From Blautia sp. OF03-15BH (GTDB lineage Bacteria; Bacillota; Clostridia; Lachnospirales; Lachnospiraceae), in NCBI RefSeq assembly GCF_003463065.1, contig NZ_QSCM01000005.1, positions 1 through 64,000 of the forward strand: a stretch of 64,000 nt of DNA, given 5' to 3'. The notes beneath the pieces are model-generated. The model was not told where the DNA came from, searched no databases, and was given only the letters and a program-made list of their open reading frames with translations. Positions 25,567-34,101 of this stretch are shown here, piece by piece (the first letter of the stretch is position 1; each line of letters begins with the position of its first letter). Both the position numbers and the translations under genes were made by a program.

Positions 25567-26994
25567 ATGAACTTATTTTATACACCTGAATATGCGAAAA
25601 CCGGAGATGTGATTCCGTTTTACAATCAGAAGACGAAAAGATTCGAAAACTATTATCTGAAAAACTGGAATCCGGATGCACCGAAAGACAAGATCGTCTA
25701 TGGCTGGCATCAGATCATAACGGAAGACAACCGGATTTACAAAGAAACCCCGACAAACATTCAGGGTGGAACCGGGTCTGTGATCGAAGTGGACGGTGTT
25801 TACCATATGTTCTACTGTACCTTCGATCAGAACCCGCCGGCCCAGTGGGCAAGACATGCGATAAGCAAAGATCTTGAACACTGGGAGGACATCCCGGAAG
25901 ATAAATTTGGACCGGACGGAGAAATTTACCGGATGTCTGACTGGAGAGATCCTCATGTATTCTGGAATGAGGAGGAAAAGAAATGGTGGATGATCCTGGC
26001 AGCCAGGGAAAATGCGGCAACAGAACGGAACGGCTGTGTGGCACTGTGCGTATCGGACGATCTCTCCCACTGGGAGTACAGAAAGCCCCTTTACGCATCC
26101 AGAAGCAATCCGGCAGCCAATGAGTGCCCGGACTTTTTCAAAATGGGCGACTGGTATTATCTGGTGTTTTCCAATTATACAGATGGTTTCTGTACCTATT
26201 ACCGGATGAGCAGGTCTCCGAAGGGCCCATGGATACGCCCGGAGCGGGATACGTTTGACGGAAGAGCTTTTTATGCAGCAAAAACGGGATCTGATGGAAC
26301 TCACCGTTATGTATACGGCTGGAACCCTAGCAGAGGTGAAAACGGTTGGAACTTTGATCCCGAGAAAGATTTCGGAAAAGATTACTGCACCTGGAACTGG
26401 GGAGGCTCTATTGTCGTTCATCAGCTGGTGCAGCATGAGGACGGAACGCTGGGCGTATGCCCCGTGGAAAGTGTGGCGAATGCATTCCATCACAGTAAGA
26501 AAACAGAGATCAGAGGTCTGAGCGGCAATTGGGAACACCGGGCAGACGGAACTCTCTGCAGCTCTGAAGATGGATTTGCTGCCGCACTTGGAAGCGTGAT
26601 TCCGGCGCAGTGCTGTATCAAAGCAAAACTTCGTTATGAGGGAACACCTACAAGGTTCGGACTGGCCCTCCAGGTAGATGAAGCCTTTGATTTTGGCTAT
26701 TATCTGATGTTTGAACCGCAATTTAACAGGATTCAGTATCGCTCCGGACTGCGGATGTACGAACAGGGTGGGCAGATGTTCCCCTATGCAGTGGAGATGG
26801 AGAGAGCACTGAAGCTGGAAGCGGGAAAAGAATATGAAATTGCCTTATATATTCAGGATACCATAGGTGTGCTTTATATAAATAATGATGTGGCCTTTGG
26901 TTTCCGGATGTATAACTGGAAAAACCGTCATCTGGGATTTTTTGTCTCCGATGGAACAATGGAAGTAAAAGATGCTGCTGTTTTAACTGAATAA
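25567..26994 (+). CDS. GH32-like five-bladed beta-propeller enzyme
   Basis: A 475-aa cytoplasmic protein (no signal peptide) of the GH32/GH43/GH68 propeller superfamily. The RDP motif is WRDPHVFW (127-129) and the acid/base motif ANECPDFF (Glu186). The classical WxNDPNG is replaced by TGDVIPFYN, where Asp14 is the likely nucleophile. A C-terminal beta-sandwich covers about 330-475. It resembles the divergent GH32-like group found beside GH172 genes. It probably acts on fructosides; substrate and mode are not certain. Confidence 0.8.
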   Translation: MNLFYTPEYAKTGDVIPFYNQKTKRFENYYLKNWNPDAPKDKIVYGWHQIITEDNRIYKETPTNIQGGTGSVIEVDGVYHMFYCTFDQNPPAQWARHAISKDLEHWEDIPEDKFGPDGEIYRMSDWRDPHVFWNEEEKKWWMILAARENAATERNGCVALCVSDDLSHWEYRKPLYASRSNPAANECPDFFKMGDWYYLVFSNYTDGFCTYYRMSRSPKGPWIRPERDTFDGRAFYAAKTGSDGTHRYVYGWNPSRGENGWNFDPEKDFGKDYCTWNWGGSIVVHQLVQHEDGTLGVCPVESVANAFHHSKKTEIRGLSGNWEHRADGTLCSSEDGFAAALGSVIPAQCCIKAKLRYEGTPTRFGLALQVDEAFDFGYYLMFEPQFNRIQYRSGLRMYEQGGQMFPYAVEMERALKLEAGKEYEIALYIQDTIGVLYINNDVAFGFRMYNWKNRHLGFFVSDGTMEVKDAAVLTE

Positions 26995-27001
26995 AAAAGA
27001 T

Positions 27002-27033
27002 AAGAGGCTGTCGCAAAATGCAACAGCCTCTTT
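27002..27033 (+). promoter_or_regulatory. intercistronic hairpin
   Basis: AAGAGGCTGT and ACAGCCTCTT pair with a short T tail between the GH32-like and GH172 genes. It may attenuate or stabilise the message. Confidence 0.6.
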
Positions 27034-27050
27034 GAGAATAAGGAGTTTCG

Positions 27051-28145
27051 ATGTTTGATTTAAACCATTTATCAATATTGAAAAAAGGACAAAGCAGAAG
27101 TATTAACTGGGAAAACCGTAAGGGAGAAAAGGGAATGGGAGGCCGAGCCGCAAGTGATCTTGGAACTGCCAGAAAAGGTTCTCCTTGTATTCCGGAAATC
27201 AAATCGGGAGAGACGGTAACACTGGCAGAAATGGACGGTCCGGGAACCATCAATCATATCTGGATCACAGTGACAGACCGGACGAGTGAGCGCAACAGAT
27301 ATGTTTTAAGAGATCTGGTTTTGCGGATGTACTGGGATGGAGAGGAAGAGCCTTCAGTGGAAAGTCCGTTGGGAGATTTTTTCTGTTGCGGTTTTGGTGT
27401 GTCGTATTGCGTGAATTCTCTTCCTGTAGCTGTTAATCCCACGAGAGGTTTTAATTCCTATTTTCCAATGCCTTTCCGAAAAAAAGCTAAAATCACCATT
27501 GAAAATCAGTGCGATGAGACGATCCCGGCATTCTTTTACCAGATTGATTATTGTCTGACGGATGAACTTCCGGAAAACACCGGATATTTTCATGCTCAGT
27601 GGAGAAGGCAGAGAATAACAGAAAAAGGTCAGGATTATGTAATACTGGATCACGTAAAAGGCAGGGGACAGTATGTTGGGACATATATGGCACTGACTGC
27701 GCTGGAACGCTACTGGTACGGAGAAGGGGAAGTGAAGTTCTATCTGGATGGGGATGAAGAGTATCCAACCATCTGCGGAACCGGAACAGAAGACTATTTT
27801 GGCGGAGCCTGGAGTTTTGCCACTCAGAAGGACGGAAAAACCGTGGAAAATACGTTCTGTACGCCTTTTTTAGGCTATCCGTATTATTCACATCATGATA
27901 CGTTCCTGCACCATGATTTTCATAATGACGATCAGCTGCCTCAGAGAAGCTTTTATCGGTGGCACATTATGGATCCGATCCTGTTCGAAAAAGATATCCG
28001 GGTAACGATTCAGCAGATCGGTGTGTATTATGGCGGACTTTTTGAACGGGAAGACGATGTGGCTTCTGTTGCTTACTGGTATCAGGAAGAACCTCATCAG
28101 CCATATGGAAAACTGATGGATAGGAAAGACAGATGGCCGCGGTGA
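27051..28145 (+). CDS. GH172 (DUF2961) difructose-dianhydride-type enzyme
   Basis: A 364-aa protein of DUF2961, now glycoside hydrolase family 172. The founding member, from Bifidobacterium dentium, hydrolyses and synthesises difructose dianhydride I. Core motifs are EMDGPGTINHIWITV near residues 60-74, ESPLGDFF, FNSYFPMPF, and GEGEVKFYLDGDEEYP..GTGTEDYFGGAW, holding conserved acids Glu225/Glu227 and Glu247. No signal peptide is seen, so action is intracellular. Lying between two GH32-type genes and behind a dedicated importer, it probably opens a fructose dianhydride or alpha-fructofuranoside. Other GH172 specificities, such as alpha-arabinofuranose linkages, cannot be excluded. Confidence 0.88.
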   Translation: MFDLNHLSILKKGQSRSINWENRKGEKGMGGRAASDLGTARKGSPCIPEIKSGETVTLAEMDGPGTINHIWITVTDRTSERNRYVLRDLVLRMYWDGEEEPSVESPLGDFFCCGFGVSYCVNSLPVAVNPTRGFNSYFPMPFRKKAKITIENQCDETIPAFFYQIDYCLTDELPENTGYFHAQWRRQRITEKGQDYVILDHVKGRGQYVGTYMALTALERYWYGEGEVKFYLDGDEEYPTICGTGTEDYFGGAWSFATQKDGKTVENTFCTPFLGYPYYSHHDTFLHHDFHNDDQLPQRSFYRWHIMDPILFEKDIRVTIQQIGVYYGGLFEREDDVASVAYWYQEEPHQPYGKLMDRKDRWPR

Positions 28146-28220
28146 AATAAGGAAAAGACAGGATCTGGAATCCATGGCTTGACAGATGGCAGACCCTCAA
28201 AAGAATGAAAGGTTAATAGA

Positions 28221-29828
28221 ATGGAAAAAGTACTTACGATATCAAAAGATTATCTTCTTGTACCGATAAAGAAGGAAGCAGAAAAAAGGTTGCTGACTTT
28301 CTGGTGCGGAACAGAAAAAATTTATGAATTTGAGATTTCCTGTGTAGATACGGAGGAAACTTATCCGGAAGATTTCTGTGCAGTTTTGCCAGTGAAAAAA
28401 TGGAAGGGTCAAAAGATCCGGATCGAAGGTGATGTTTGTGAAAGTCTTCTGTCTGCTGTGCGGGAAAAGGAGTCTGCTGTGCGGGAAAACAGCGGATATA
28501 TCCATTTCGTGCCGGAAACAGGCTGGATCAATGATCCAAATGGGCTGATTTATAGTGAAGGAAAATATCACCTGTATTTTCAGCACAATCCGGTTGATGT
28601 AAACTGGGGAAATATGAGCTGGGGGCATGCGGAGAGTACAGATCTCCTTCATTGGGTGCAGAAAGAGGATGTGATGTTTCCGGATGAAAACGGAACGATG
28701 TTTTCCGGTTGTGCGATCCTGAATGAGAGAGGTCTTCTGGGACTTCCAAAGGATACACCGGTATTCTTTTATACCGTAGCAGGAAATGCTTCTGAATGGA
28801 GCAAAGGGAAAAAATTTGTACAGCGGATTGCTTACAGTACGGATCAGGGAGAAACACTGACGAAGGTAGAAGAGAATGTGTTGGAACACATAGAAGCAGA
28901 TAACCGGGATCCCAAAGTTTACTGGCATGAGGAAAAGCAACTTTACTATATGGTGCTGTATCTAGATAAAAATGATTATGCGATCTTTAATTCCAGCGAT
29001 CTGAAAAATTGGGTCATGACACAGAAACTTACCATTCCAGGAGCCTGGGAATGCCCGGATTTCCGGGAGATTCCGGTAGAAGGCGGTGGAAAGAAATGGA
29101 TCTTCTGGTCCGCAGACGGCTACTATTTCCTGGGTGATTTTGATGGTTCCCATTTTGTAACGGATGGCGTCAGACAGGAAGCTTACCATTGTATGCTGCC
29201 TTATGCCGGACAGACCTTTGCCGGGACAGACCGGGTGATCATGATTCCCTGGATGCGTACCAACAACCAGGGTAAAAATTTCAGGGGAATGATGGGAATT
29301 CCCAGAGAGCTGACTCTGGTAAAAACGGAAGAAGGTTATCTGCTCAGACAGAAACTCGTTCAGGAGCTGGAAGAACAGAAAGTAAAAAAACTGGAAGCAG
29401 TTTTGGATTCGAAGTCAGACAAGTGTGTTGATTATACACAGAAAGAACCTGCGGCAGTGGAAATTGTTGTAAAACTGGAAGAAGACAAGGACATGGTTGT
29501 GGATCTTTATGGAACAAAATGCCTGTATCATGAGGGTGTTTTGAAGATTGAGGGAATCGCACAGAGAACAGAAGGCGTTGCCGGAGCAGCAAGAGAATTT
29601 ACAGACAAAGAAGAAATCAAAGAAGGTCAGACTTACCGGGAACTGAAGATGAATACAATTGGAAAACCGGAGAAACTTTCTCTGCTTTCAGATGGAGAGA
29701 TTCTGGAAGTAACGGTAAATGACGGTCTTTTGAGTGAAGCTTATGAGACAGTGCTGGATGTAAGAAAAGGTGAGATTACTGTCCAGGCAGAAGGAAAAGC
29801 AAAAGTGGAAATTTATCAGATACAGTAA
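28221..29828 (+). CDS. GH32 beta-fructofuranosidase/levanase-type
   Basis: A 535-aa GH32 enzyme with WINDPNG (nucleophile Asp105), the RDP motif at 229-231, and AWECPDF with acid/base Glu277, plus a C-terminal beta-sandwich. An extra N-terminal about 85 residues precede the propeller and are unlike a signal peptide, so the enzyme is probably cytoplasmic. It would release fructose from the inulobiose-type product of the GH172 enzyme or from short fructooligosaccharides. It is the last gene of the operon; a terminator follows. Confidence 0.93.
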   Translation: MEKVLTISKDYLLVPIKKEAEKRLLTFWCGTEKIYEFEISCVDTEETYPEDFCAVLPVKKWKGQKIRIEGDVCESLLSAVREKESAVRENSGYIHFVPETGWINDPNGLIYSEGKYHLYFQHNPVDVNWGNMSWGHAESTDLLHWVQKEDVMFPDENGTMFSGCAILNERGLLGLPKDTPVFFYTVAGNASEWSKGKKFVQRIAYSTDQGETLTKVEENVLEHIEADNRDPKVYWHEEKQLYYMVLYLDKNDYAIFNSSDLKNWVMTQKLTIPGAWECPDFREIPVEGGGKKWIFWSADGYYFLGDFDGSHFVTDGVRQEAYHCMLPYAGQTFAGTDRVIMIPWMRTNNQGKNFRGMMGIPRELTLVKTEEGYLLRQKLVQELEEQKVKKLEAVLDSKSDKCVDYTQKEPAAVEIVVKLEEDKDMVVDLYGTKCLYHEGVLKIEGIAQRTEGVAGAAREFTDKEEIKEGQTYRELKMNTIGKPEKLSLLSDGEILEVTVNDGLLSEAYETVLDVRKGEITVQAEGKAKVEIYQIQ

Positions 29829-29851
29829 AATCAGTTTCAGTGATAATGTTG

Positions 29852-29897
29852 AGAACGGCATCCGCAGGAAATAAAAATCCTGTGGGTGCCGTTTTTC
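29852..29897. terminator. bidirectional terminator
   Basis: AACGGCATCCGCAGGA pairs with TCCTGTGGGTGCCGTT and is followed by five Ts on the plus strand. It separates the fructoside operon from the convergent DUF6062 gene. Confidence 0.85.
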
Positions 29898-29899
29898 TG

Positions 29900-30676
29900 T
29901 TATTTCTGGATGTATGGCGGGTCTGCGGGGTAGCCGCTGCCGGCCTTCTGCATGGCACGCTGGACAGCGTCTTTTGCATCTTTCCAGTCGGCGTCTTTGA
30001 ACTGGTAGTCGAATTTCTTCTGGAACCATTCCACATCACCGGTGATCCGTTCAAGATTCTGGATCATCTGCGGGAAGAGGATCTCCCGAAGCCGGGCCTG
30101 GTCTTTTTCGTTCAAGTAGCGTTCTGCACCGGAGAGCAGGTCTCCGAAATGGGGCAGACAGAAGCCCTTGCCATTTTTCAGAAGCTCCATGAATTCATCT
30201 TCATTCCGTTTGAAGAGCTCAAAGAAGGTGGCAAGATAACGCTCGTAGGTGGTCTCGATCTGCTCACAGATATAGCAGCTCTTGTTCTGCATCCGGATCC
30301 AGGTGCTGACGTTATTTGTTTTCGCTTCCGGATCGGGAGCGGATTTTTTCAGGCGACCAAGAAGAGAAGGCTTCTCACCGGTGGTGTAATGATCCATTTG
30401 TTCCTTAAGGTCTTTTGTGAGCTTTTTCAGGTGCGTTTCCAGGATCAGGGCGCTGCCCAGGCGGTTGCCATAGAGAAACATTTTCTGGTAATGATCCTTG
30501 CAGAAGCCTGCTTTATCGGTCTGGAAGCGGATATCGTCCTCCATATAGGAAGCACCGGATCCCAGGGTGAAATCGATGGCGTGCTGCTCCAGGGAGCGTT
30601 GGATGAAGCAGAAGGGGCACTCGTCCTTTTCACGGAAAGCGTCCATGAGAGGGATGGTGTAAAGCTGTTCTTTCAT
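29900..30676 (-). CDS. DUF6062 family protein
   Basis: A 258-aa soluble protein of the family I recognise as DUF6062, function unknown. Two cysteine pairs are visible: ECPFCFIQR (residues about 19-22) and SCYICEQIE near the middle, plus GFCKDHY and GFCLPHFGDLL with Cys-x3/4-His spacing. These suggest a metal-binding or redox site. A GGAGG site precedes the ATG. It is monocistronic and convergent with the fructoside operon. Confidence 0.8.
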   Translation of the reverse strand: MKEQLYTIPLMDAFREKDECPFCFIQRSLEQHAIDFTLGSGASYMEDDIRFQTDKAGFCKDHYQKMFLYGNRLGSALILETHLKKLTKDLKEQMDHYTTGEKPSLLGRLKKSAPDPEAKTNNVSTWIRMQNKSCYICEQIETTYERYLATFFELFKRNEDEFMELLKNGKGFCLPHFGDLLSGAERYLNEKDQARLREILFPQMIQNLERITGDVEWFQKKFDYQFKDADWKDAKDAVQRAMQKAGSGYPADPPYIQK

Positions 30677-30780
30677 ATTTGTAAACCTCCAGGTCTGATA
30701 GATAGGATTCTGAAGAAATTATAACACAGAGAAGGGAGCCGGGGCAAATAAAGGTGAATAGACAAAAATAAAACAATAGA

Positions 30781-30809
30781 TTGCATAGTCAAAAAGTGCA
30801 TGTTATACT
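30781..30809 (+). promoter_or_regulatory. promoter of a decayed toxin-like locus
   Basis: TTGCAT, a 17-nt spacer and TATACT are well formed and point into a region with no protein gene, facing the minus-strand promoter at 31009. Confidence 0.65.
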
Positions 30810-30829
30810 GATTTTACGGAAAGTCAGAA

Positions 30830-31000
30830 TACCAGAAGGCGGCCTGCCCTCTTCGGAGGGATAACCCTCCAGACGAGAGAAAGGAGGGATACTTTGGGAG
30901 AAAAAAATAGCCGCCCACTACTGCAATAGTGAACGGCTGATAAATAAAACAGCTTTTTAAACTATTAAGGGTAGGCCGTGTGTTTCTGGCTTTCCCTTCT
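30830..31000 (+). pseudogene. remnant of a Hol_Tox-type type I toxin-antitoxin locus
   Basis: The leader has GGCGGCCTGCCC, an AACCCTCC inverted repeat and a strong AAAGGAGGGAT site, then almost at once AAAAAAATAGCCGCCCAC, which in intact loci of this type carries the last Lys codons and stop of a small membrane toxin. The membrane-spanning reading frame is missing; only an 11-codon TTG frame remains. Convergent promoters and a shared hairpin complete the picture. Recognition of the flanks is from memory of Hol_Tox loci, so this is tentative. It fills the 450-base gap 30677-31126. Confidence 0.5.
30898..30938 (-). terminator. terminator of the minus-strand antisense RNA
   Basis: AGCCG (30909-30913) and CGGCT (30934-30938) with CACTA/TAGTG inside form a hairpin. 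On the minus strand it is followed by a seven-T run. It would end an about 100-nt RNA started near 31000. Confidence 0.65.
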
Positions 31001-31008
31001 TTAGATTC

Positions 31009-31037
31009 ACTATAGCACATCTGGCAGCTGGCAGCAA
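31009..31037 (-). promoter_or_regulatory. minus-strand promoter of an antisense RNA
   Basis: On the minus strand TTGCTG, a 17-nt spacer and TATAGT are readable. Transcription would run over the toxin-like remnant to the terminator at 30898. Confidence 0.6.
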
Positions 31038-31067
31038 GTAAAAATTTGTAATTGTGGACAGTTACTA

Positions 31068-31116
31068 TAAAATAAATCAGGGCGCCGCCCGGCCATTTCT
31101 GACCGGGAGCGCCCTG
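31068..31116 (-). terminator. terminator of the secreted repeat protein gene
   Basis: CAGGGCGC (31078-31085) and GCGCCCTG (31109-31116) enclose CCCGG/CCGGG. On the minus strand it runs into an AT-rich T tract directly after the gene. Confidence 0.85.
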
Positions 31117-31126
31117 GTGTACTGAG

Positions 31127-33784
31127 TTACTGGACAATTGTGGCAAAGGAAAGTTTTAAATACTGGCCTTTCTTTAAGGTAATCGTGGTGGTTCCTGTGA
31201 AACTCTCAATGTCATAATCCGCATTGGGTTTGGAACTGTTATAAATGTAATAGAATCCTGTATCAGAAACCCCACTGGATTTCAGCGTATAAGTTCCGGC
31301 CGGAATATGGAAACCGACTTTGAACATGCCTTCTTTTTTGGTGGAGGCAAGCTTTTTGCTCTGGCTGATGGGAACGGCAGTGAGTCCTTTGTAGCTGACA
31401 GAAGTTCCTCTGCTGAAGGTAATAATCGCACTGTCACCATAGGTATCTTGATCGTAGAAACTCTTGGTTTTGCCATTCTTGTAGATTACGATTTCTGTAG
31501 AATAGGAATGGGTGGGTTTCATGTAATACTCTCCTGCGGGGATATCCACGCCAACTACATATTTCCTGGTCAGGCCAGGTGCTTTGTAAGTAGTCGCTTT
31601 GGAAGGAGTTGTAGTTGAGGTGTTCTTTTTCCACCATGCGTAGAAGGTCTTGTTGCCAGTGGTGCCTTTCTTGATCTGAGTTACCTTTTTAAACTTGGAA
31701 GCACTGGTGCTCCAGCCTCTGAAGGTGTAGCCGGTACGCTTCGGTGTGGGAAGCTTGAAGGTCTTGGTGATCATCTGGTAGGTTTTCTTATACTTACCGG
31801 ATAATTTGCCCTTCTGTGTCTTGTACGTGATCTTGTAGGTAGTGTATTTCCAGTGAGCGTACAGAGTGAGGTTGGACTTTCTGGTAAATTTGGTCTTTGC
31901 GGTTACTTTGGTGCCTTTTGTCTTGGCGGTATACCAGCCAAGGAAGGTGTAGCCTTTTCGTGAGGTCTTGGGAAGAGCCCCGTAAACCTGCCCGGTTTTC
32001 AGCTTCTTGGTGGAAGCAACTTTCTTTCCGCCGTTGGCATGGAAGGAAACCTTGTAGGTGGTGCCGGTGGACGGAGTCGGGGTGAGTGTTGGTGTAGTGG
32101 AAGTCTTTTCCCATTGAGCGATTGCCCAGAAGCCACTGAATTTATTACCGGCGAAAGTAGAACGAACATGATAACTGCTGGTAGAAATGGTGGTCTTCCA
32201 ATGGAAAATATCGCTTGAAGTCAGTAGAGAGTCACTGCCCTCCAGACGCCAGCCTTTGAAGGTGTAGCCTGTGCGTATCGGAATTTGGAGAGGGTAAAAG
32301 GTATCTCCATCTGAGAGCGTCAATGTTCCCGTATAAATGTTGGCGCCCGGCATATCGGACGGATCAGCAAATCCAATGTGGAACAGCTGTTGTCCAGACT
32401 GGACCTGGATCTTGGAACTCTGAACCTGATCAAGGGCAAAATAATCCGTGTAATCTCCGCTCAGTTTAAAACAGTAACCGGAAGCCAGGGTGGAAAGGAT
32501 ATCCAGGCTGGAGCTGTCTGTGCGCAAATGGATCTTCGCTTTTTCGGTGGAATCTGCAGGATAGAAAGTACCACCAGAAATCTTCAGAGGAGATACAGAA
32601 GCCGTGGAAGAAGCGACACAATAAAGAGCACCGGTAAAAGTACCTCCCTTAATGGCGAGGGTGGAGTTTTCATCCATGGAAACAGAAGTGCTTCCGGTTG
32701 ATTTGAAGGTGCCGTTTTCTATAGTTACAGTATTACGTCCGGTTTTATAGCTTGCAATACTCAGAGCCTTATTATCCGTAGAAGAAAAAGTACCGTTTTT
32801 TATCAGAACGGTGCTGTCACCTGTTCCGGAAAGGTCAAGACCGTTTTTAAAATTACCACTGGAAATGGTGATCGATTTGTTATTTTCTGTGGTATCTCCC
32901 TTGCCGAACCACACAGGATTGCTGAAGGAGGCCTTATCGATGGAAAGTTTGTCATTATGGTAGATTAACACAGAACCGTTAAAGGATCCGCCGCGGATCG
33001 TGATTTCAGAGAGTCCGGCTACATCCAGGGCTGCACCAGCTTCTACTTTTCCAAATTTTGAATCGGTGGTATTGCCGTTGAAAGTACCGCCATTGATCGT
33101 AAGAAACGTCTGGCGGTTTCCATGTTGAGCCTCAAAGCCACTGGATATATCATCCGTATATCCGTCCGTCATGTAACTGTTATAAACATAAACAGAACCA
33201 ATGGCAACAGCTGCATCAATGGTGCCGCCATTTACGGTAGTATTGGAACCGTAGCCAATGGAAATTCCATGGCCCTTTGAAGTTTTGATGGTACCGCCAT
33301 TCATGGTAAAATTGGATACGTGAACAGCACCGCCCTCATTGTAAAGAATTTTATCAGTGGCATCAATGGTACCGCCATTCATAATAACATTGCCTTTACC
33401 AGCTTTAAAAGAATTACTGTTTTCGCCGATAAAGTGAACTGTGCCGCCGTTAATAATCAGAGTTCCACCATCCTCGGAATCATATCCCAACCAGATACTG
33501 TCGATGGTTCCGGATTCCAGAGTGATAGTAGAACCTCCGTGAATCTGCAGTTCACCGATGGAACCGGTTCCAATTGAGTCTTTAATAGTGACCGTATTTG
33601 ACGGAAAATCATAAGCATTAATGGTACTGAAGGTCCGACCTTTAAGGTCATAAACATAACCGTCCGCTGCAGCAGAACGAATCGCAAACCCTTCTCCGAA
33701 GATCAGCGCGGAGAGGGCGAAGAAGCATACCAGCAAAAATGCCGGAAGATGCTTACAAAGTGTGAATTTCTTTGCATTTTTCAT
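31127..33784 (-). CDS. secreted beta-helix / InlB B-repeat protein
   Basis: An 885-aa exported protein. A signal peptide (about 1-36) precedes a region to about residue 430 built of repeats such as MNGGTID, INGGTV and IKGGTFTG, typical of a right-handed beta-helix. About 490-560 and 575-720 contain Listeria-Bacteroides (InlB B) repeats with GYTFLGWYTAKTKG and GYTFRGW. The last 150 residues hold two related domains with VGVDIPAGEYYM and VGFHIPAGTYTL. No LPXTG or other sorting signal is seen, so surface retention is unexplained. A role in adhesion is a guess from InlB repeats. It is monocistronic with AAAGGGG as ribosome-binding site. Confidence 0.85.
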   Translation of the reverse strand: MKNAKKFTLCKHLPAFLLVCFFALSALIFGEGFAIRSAAADGYVYDLKGRTFSTINAYDFPSNTVTIKDSIGTGSIGELQIHGGSTITLESGTIDSIWLGYDSEDGGTLIINGGTVHFIGENSNSFKAGKGNVIMNGGTIDATDKILYNEGGAVHVSNFTMNGGTIKTSKGHGISIGYGSNTTVNGGTIDAAVAIGSVYVYNSYMTDGYTDDISSGFEAQHGNRQTFLTINGGTFNGNTTDSKFGKVEAGAALDVAGLSEITIRGGSFNGSVLIYHNDKLSIDKASFSNPVWFGKGDTTENNKSITISSGNFKNGLDLSGTGDSTVLIKNGTFSSTDNKALSIASYKTGRNTVTIENGTFKSTGSTSVSMDENSTLAIKGGTFTGALYCVASSTASVSPLKISGGTFYPADSTEKAKIHLRTDSSSLDILSTLASGYCFKLSGDYTDYFALDQVQSSKIQVQSGQQLFHIGFADPSDMPGANIYTGTLTLSDGDTFYPLQIPIRTGYTFKGWRLEGSDSLLTSSDIFHWKTTISTSSYHVRSTFAGNKFSGFWAIAQWEKTSTTPTLTPTPSTGTTYKVSFHANGGKKVASTKKLKTGQVYGALPKTSRKGYTFLGWYTAKTKGTKVTAKTKFTRKSNLTLYAHWKYTTYKITYKTQKGKLSGKYKKTYQMITKTFKLPTPKRTGYTFRGWSTSASKFKKVTQIKKGTTGNKTFYAWWKKNTSTTTPSKATTYKAPGLTRKYVVGVDIPAGEYYMKPTHSYSTEIVIYKNGKTKSFYDQDTYGDSAIITFSRGTSVSYKGLTAVPISQSKKLASTKKEGMFKVGFHIPAGTYTLKSSGVSDTGFYYIYNSSKPNADYDIESFTGTTTITLKKGQYLKLSFATIVQ

Positions 33785-33951
33785 AACTGATTTCCCCTTT
33801 CTTTTTTGTGTGAAATTTAAAAATATTTTCTCTTTTTTTCAGATCCCTTCCTTCTTTTTGCTAAAACATCAGTTCATAGTCTGCAGAAGAAACTACTGTT
33901 TTTAGTTTATAATGAATTTTATAAAGTAACAACTAAAAAATAGGGAAAAAT

Positions 33952-34038
33952 GTAACTATTCAGAGCCCGGCAGATTTTCAGCAAAAAGTGTGAGTATGCT
34001 TGCATGAACGAACATTTTTGACTGGAAATCTAACTGGT
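33952..34038 (+). repeat. left part of a MITE family A copy
   Basis: GTAACTATTCAGAGCC, CAGATTTTCA and ATGCTTGCATGAACGAACA match the first about 85 bases of the complete copy at 59282. The right terminal repeat is missing. It lies in the 317-base gap between divergent genes, which otherwise holds AT-rich promoter-like sequence. Confidence 0.75.
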
Positions 34039-34101
34039 TGCGCAGGGTGGAAAATCGGGTTATACTCATAAGAAATGATGGAGACAAAAGGAGGGGCTGT
34101 G

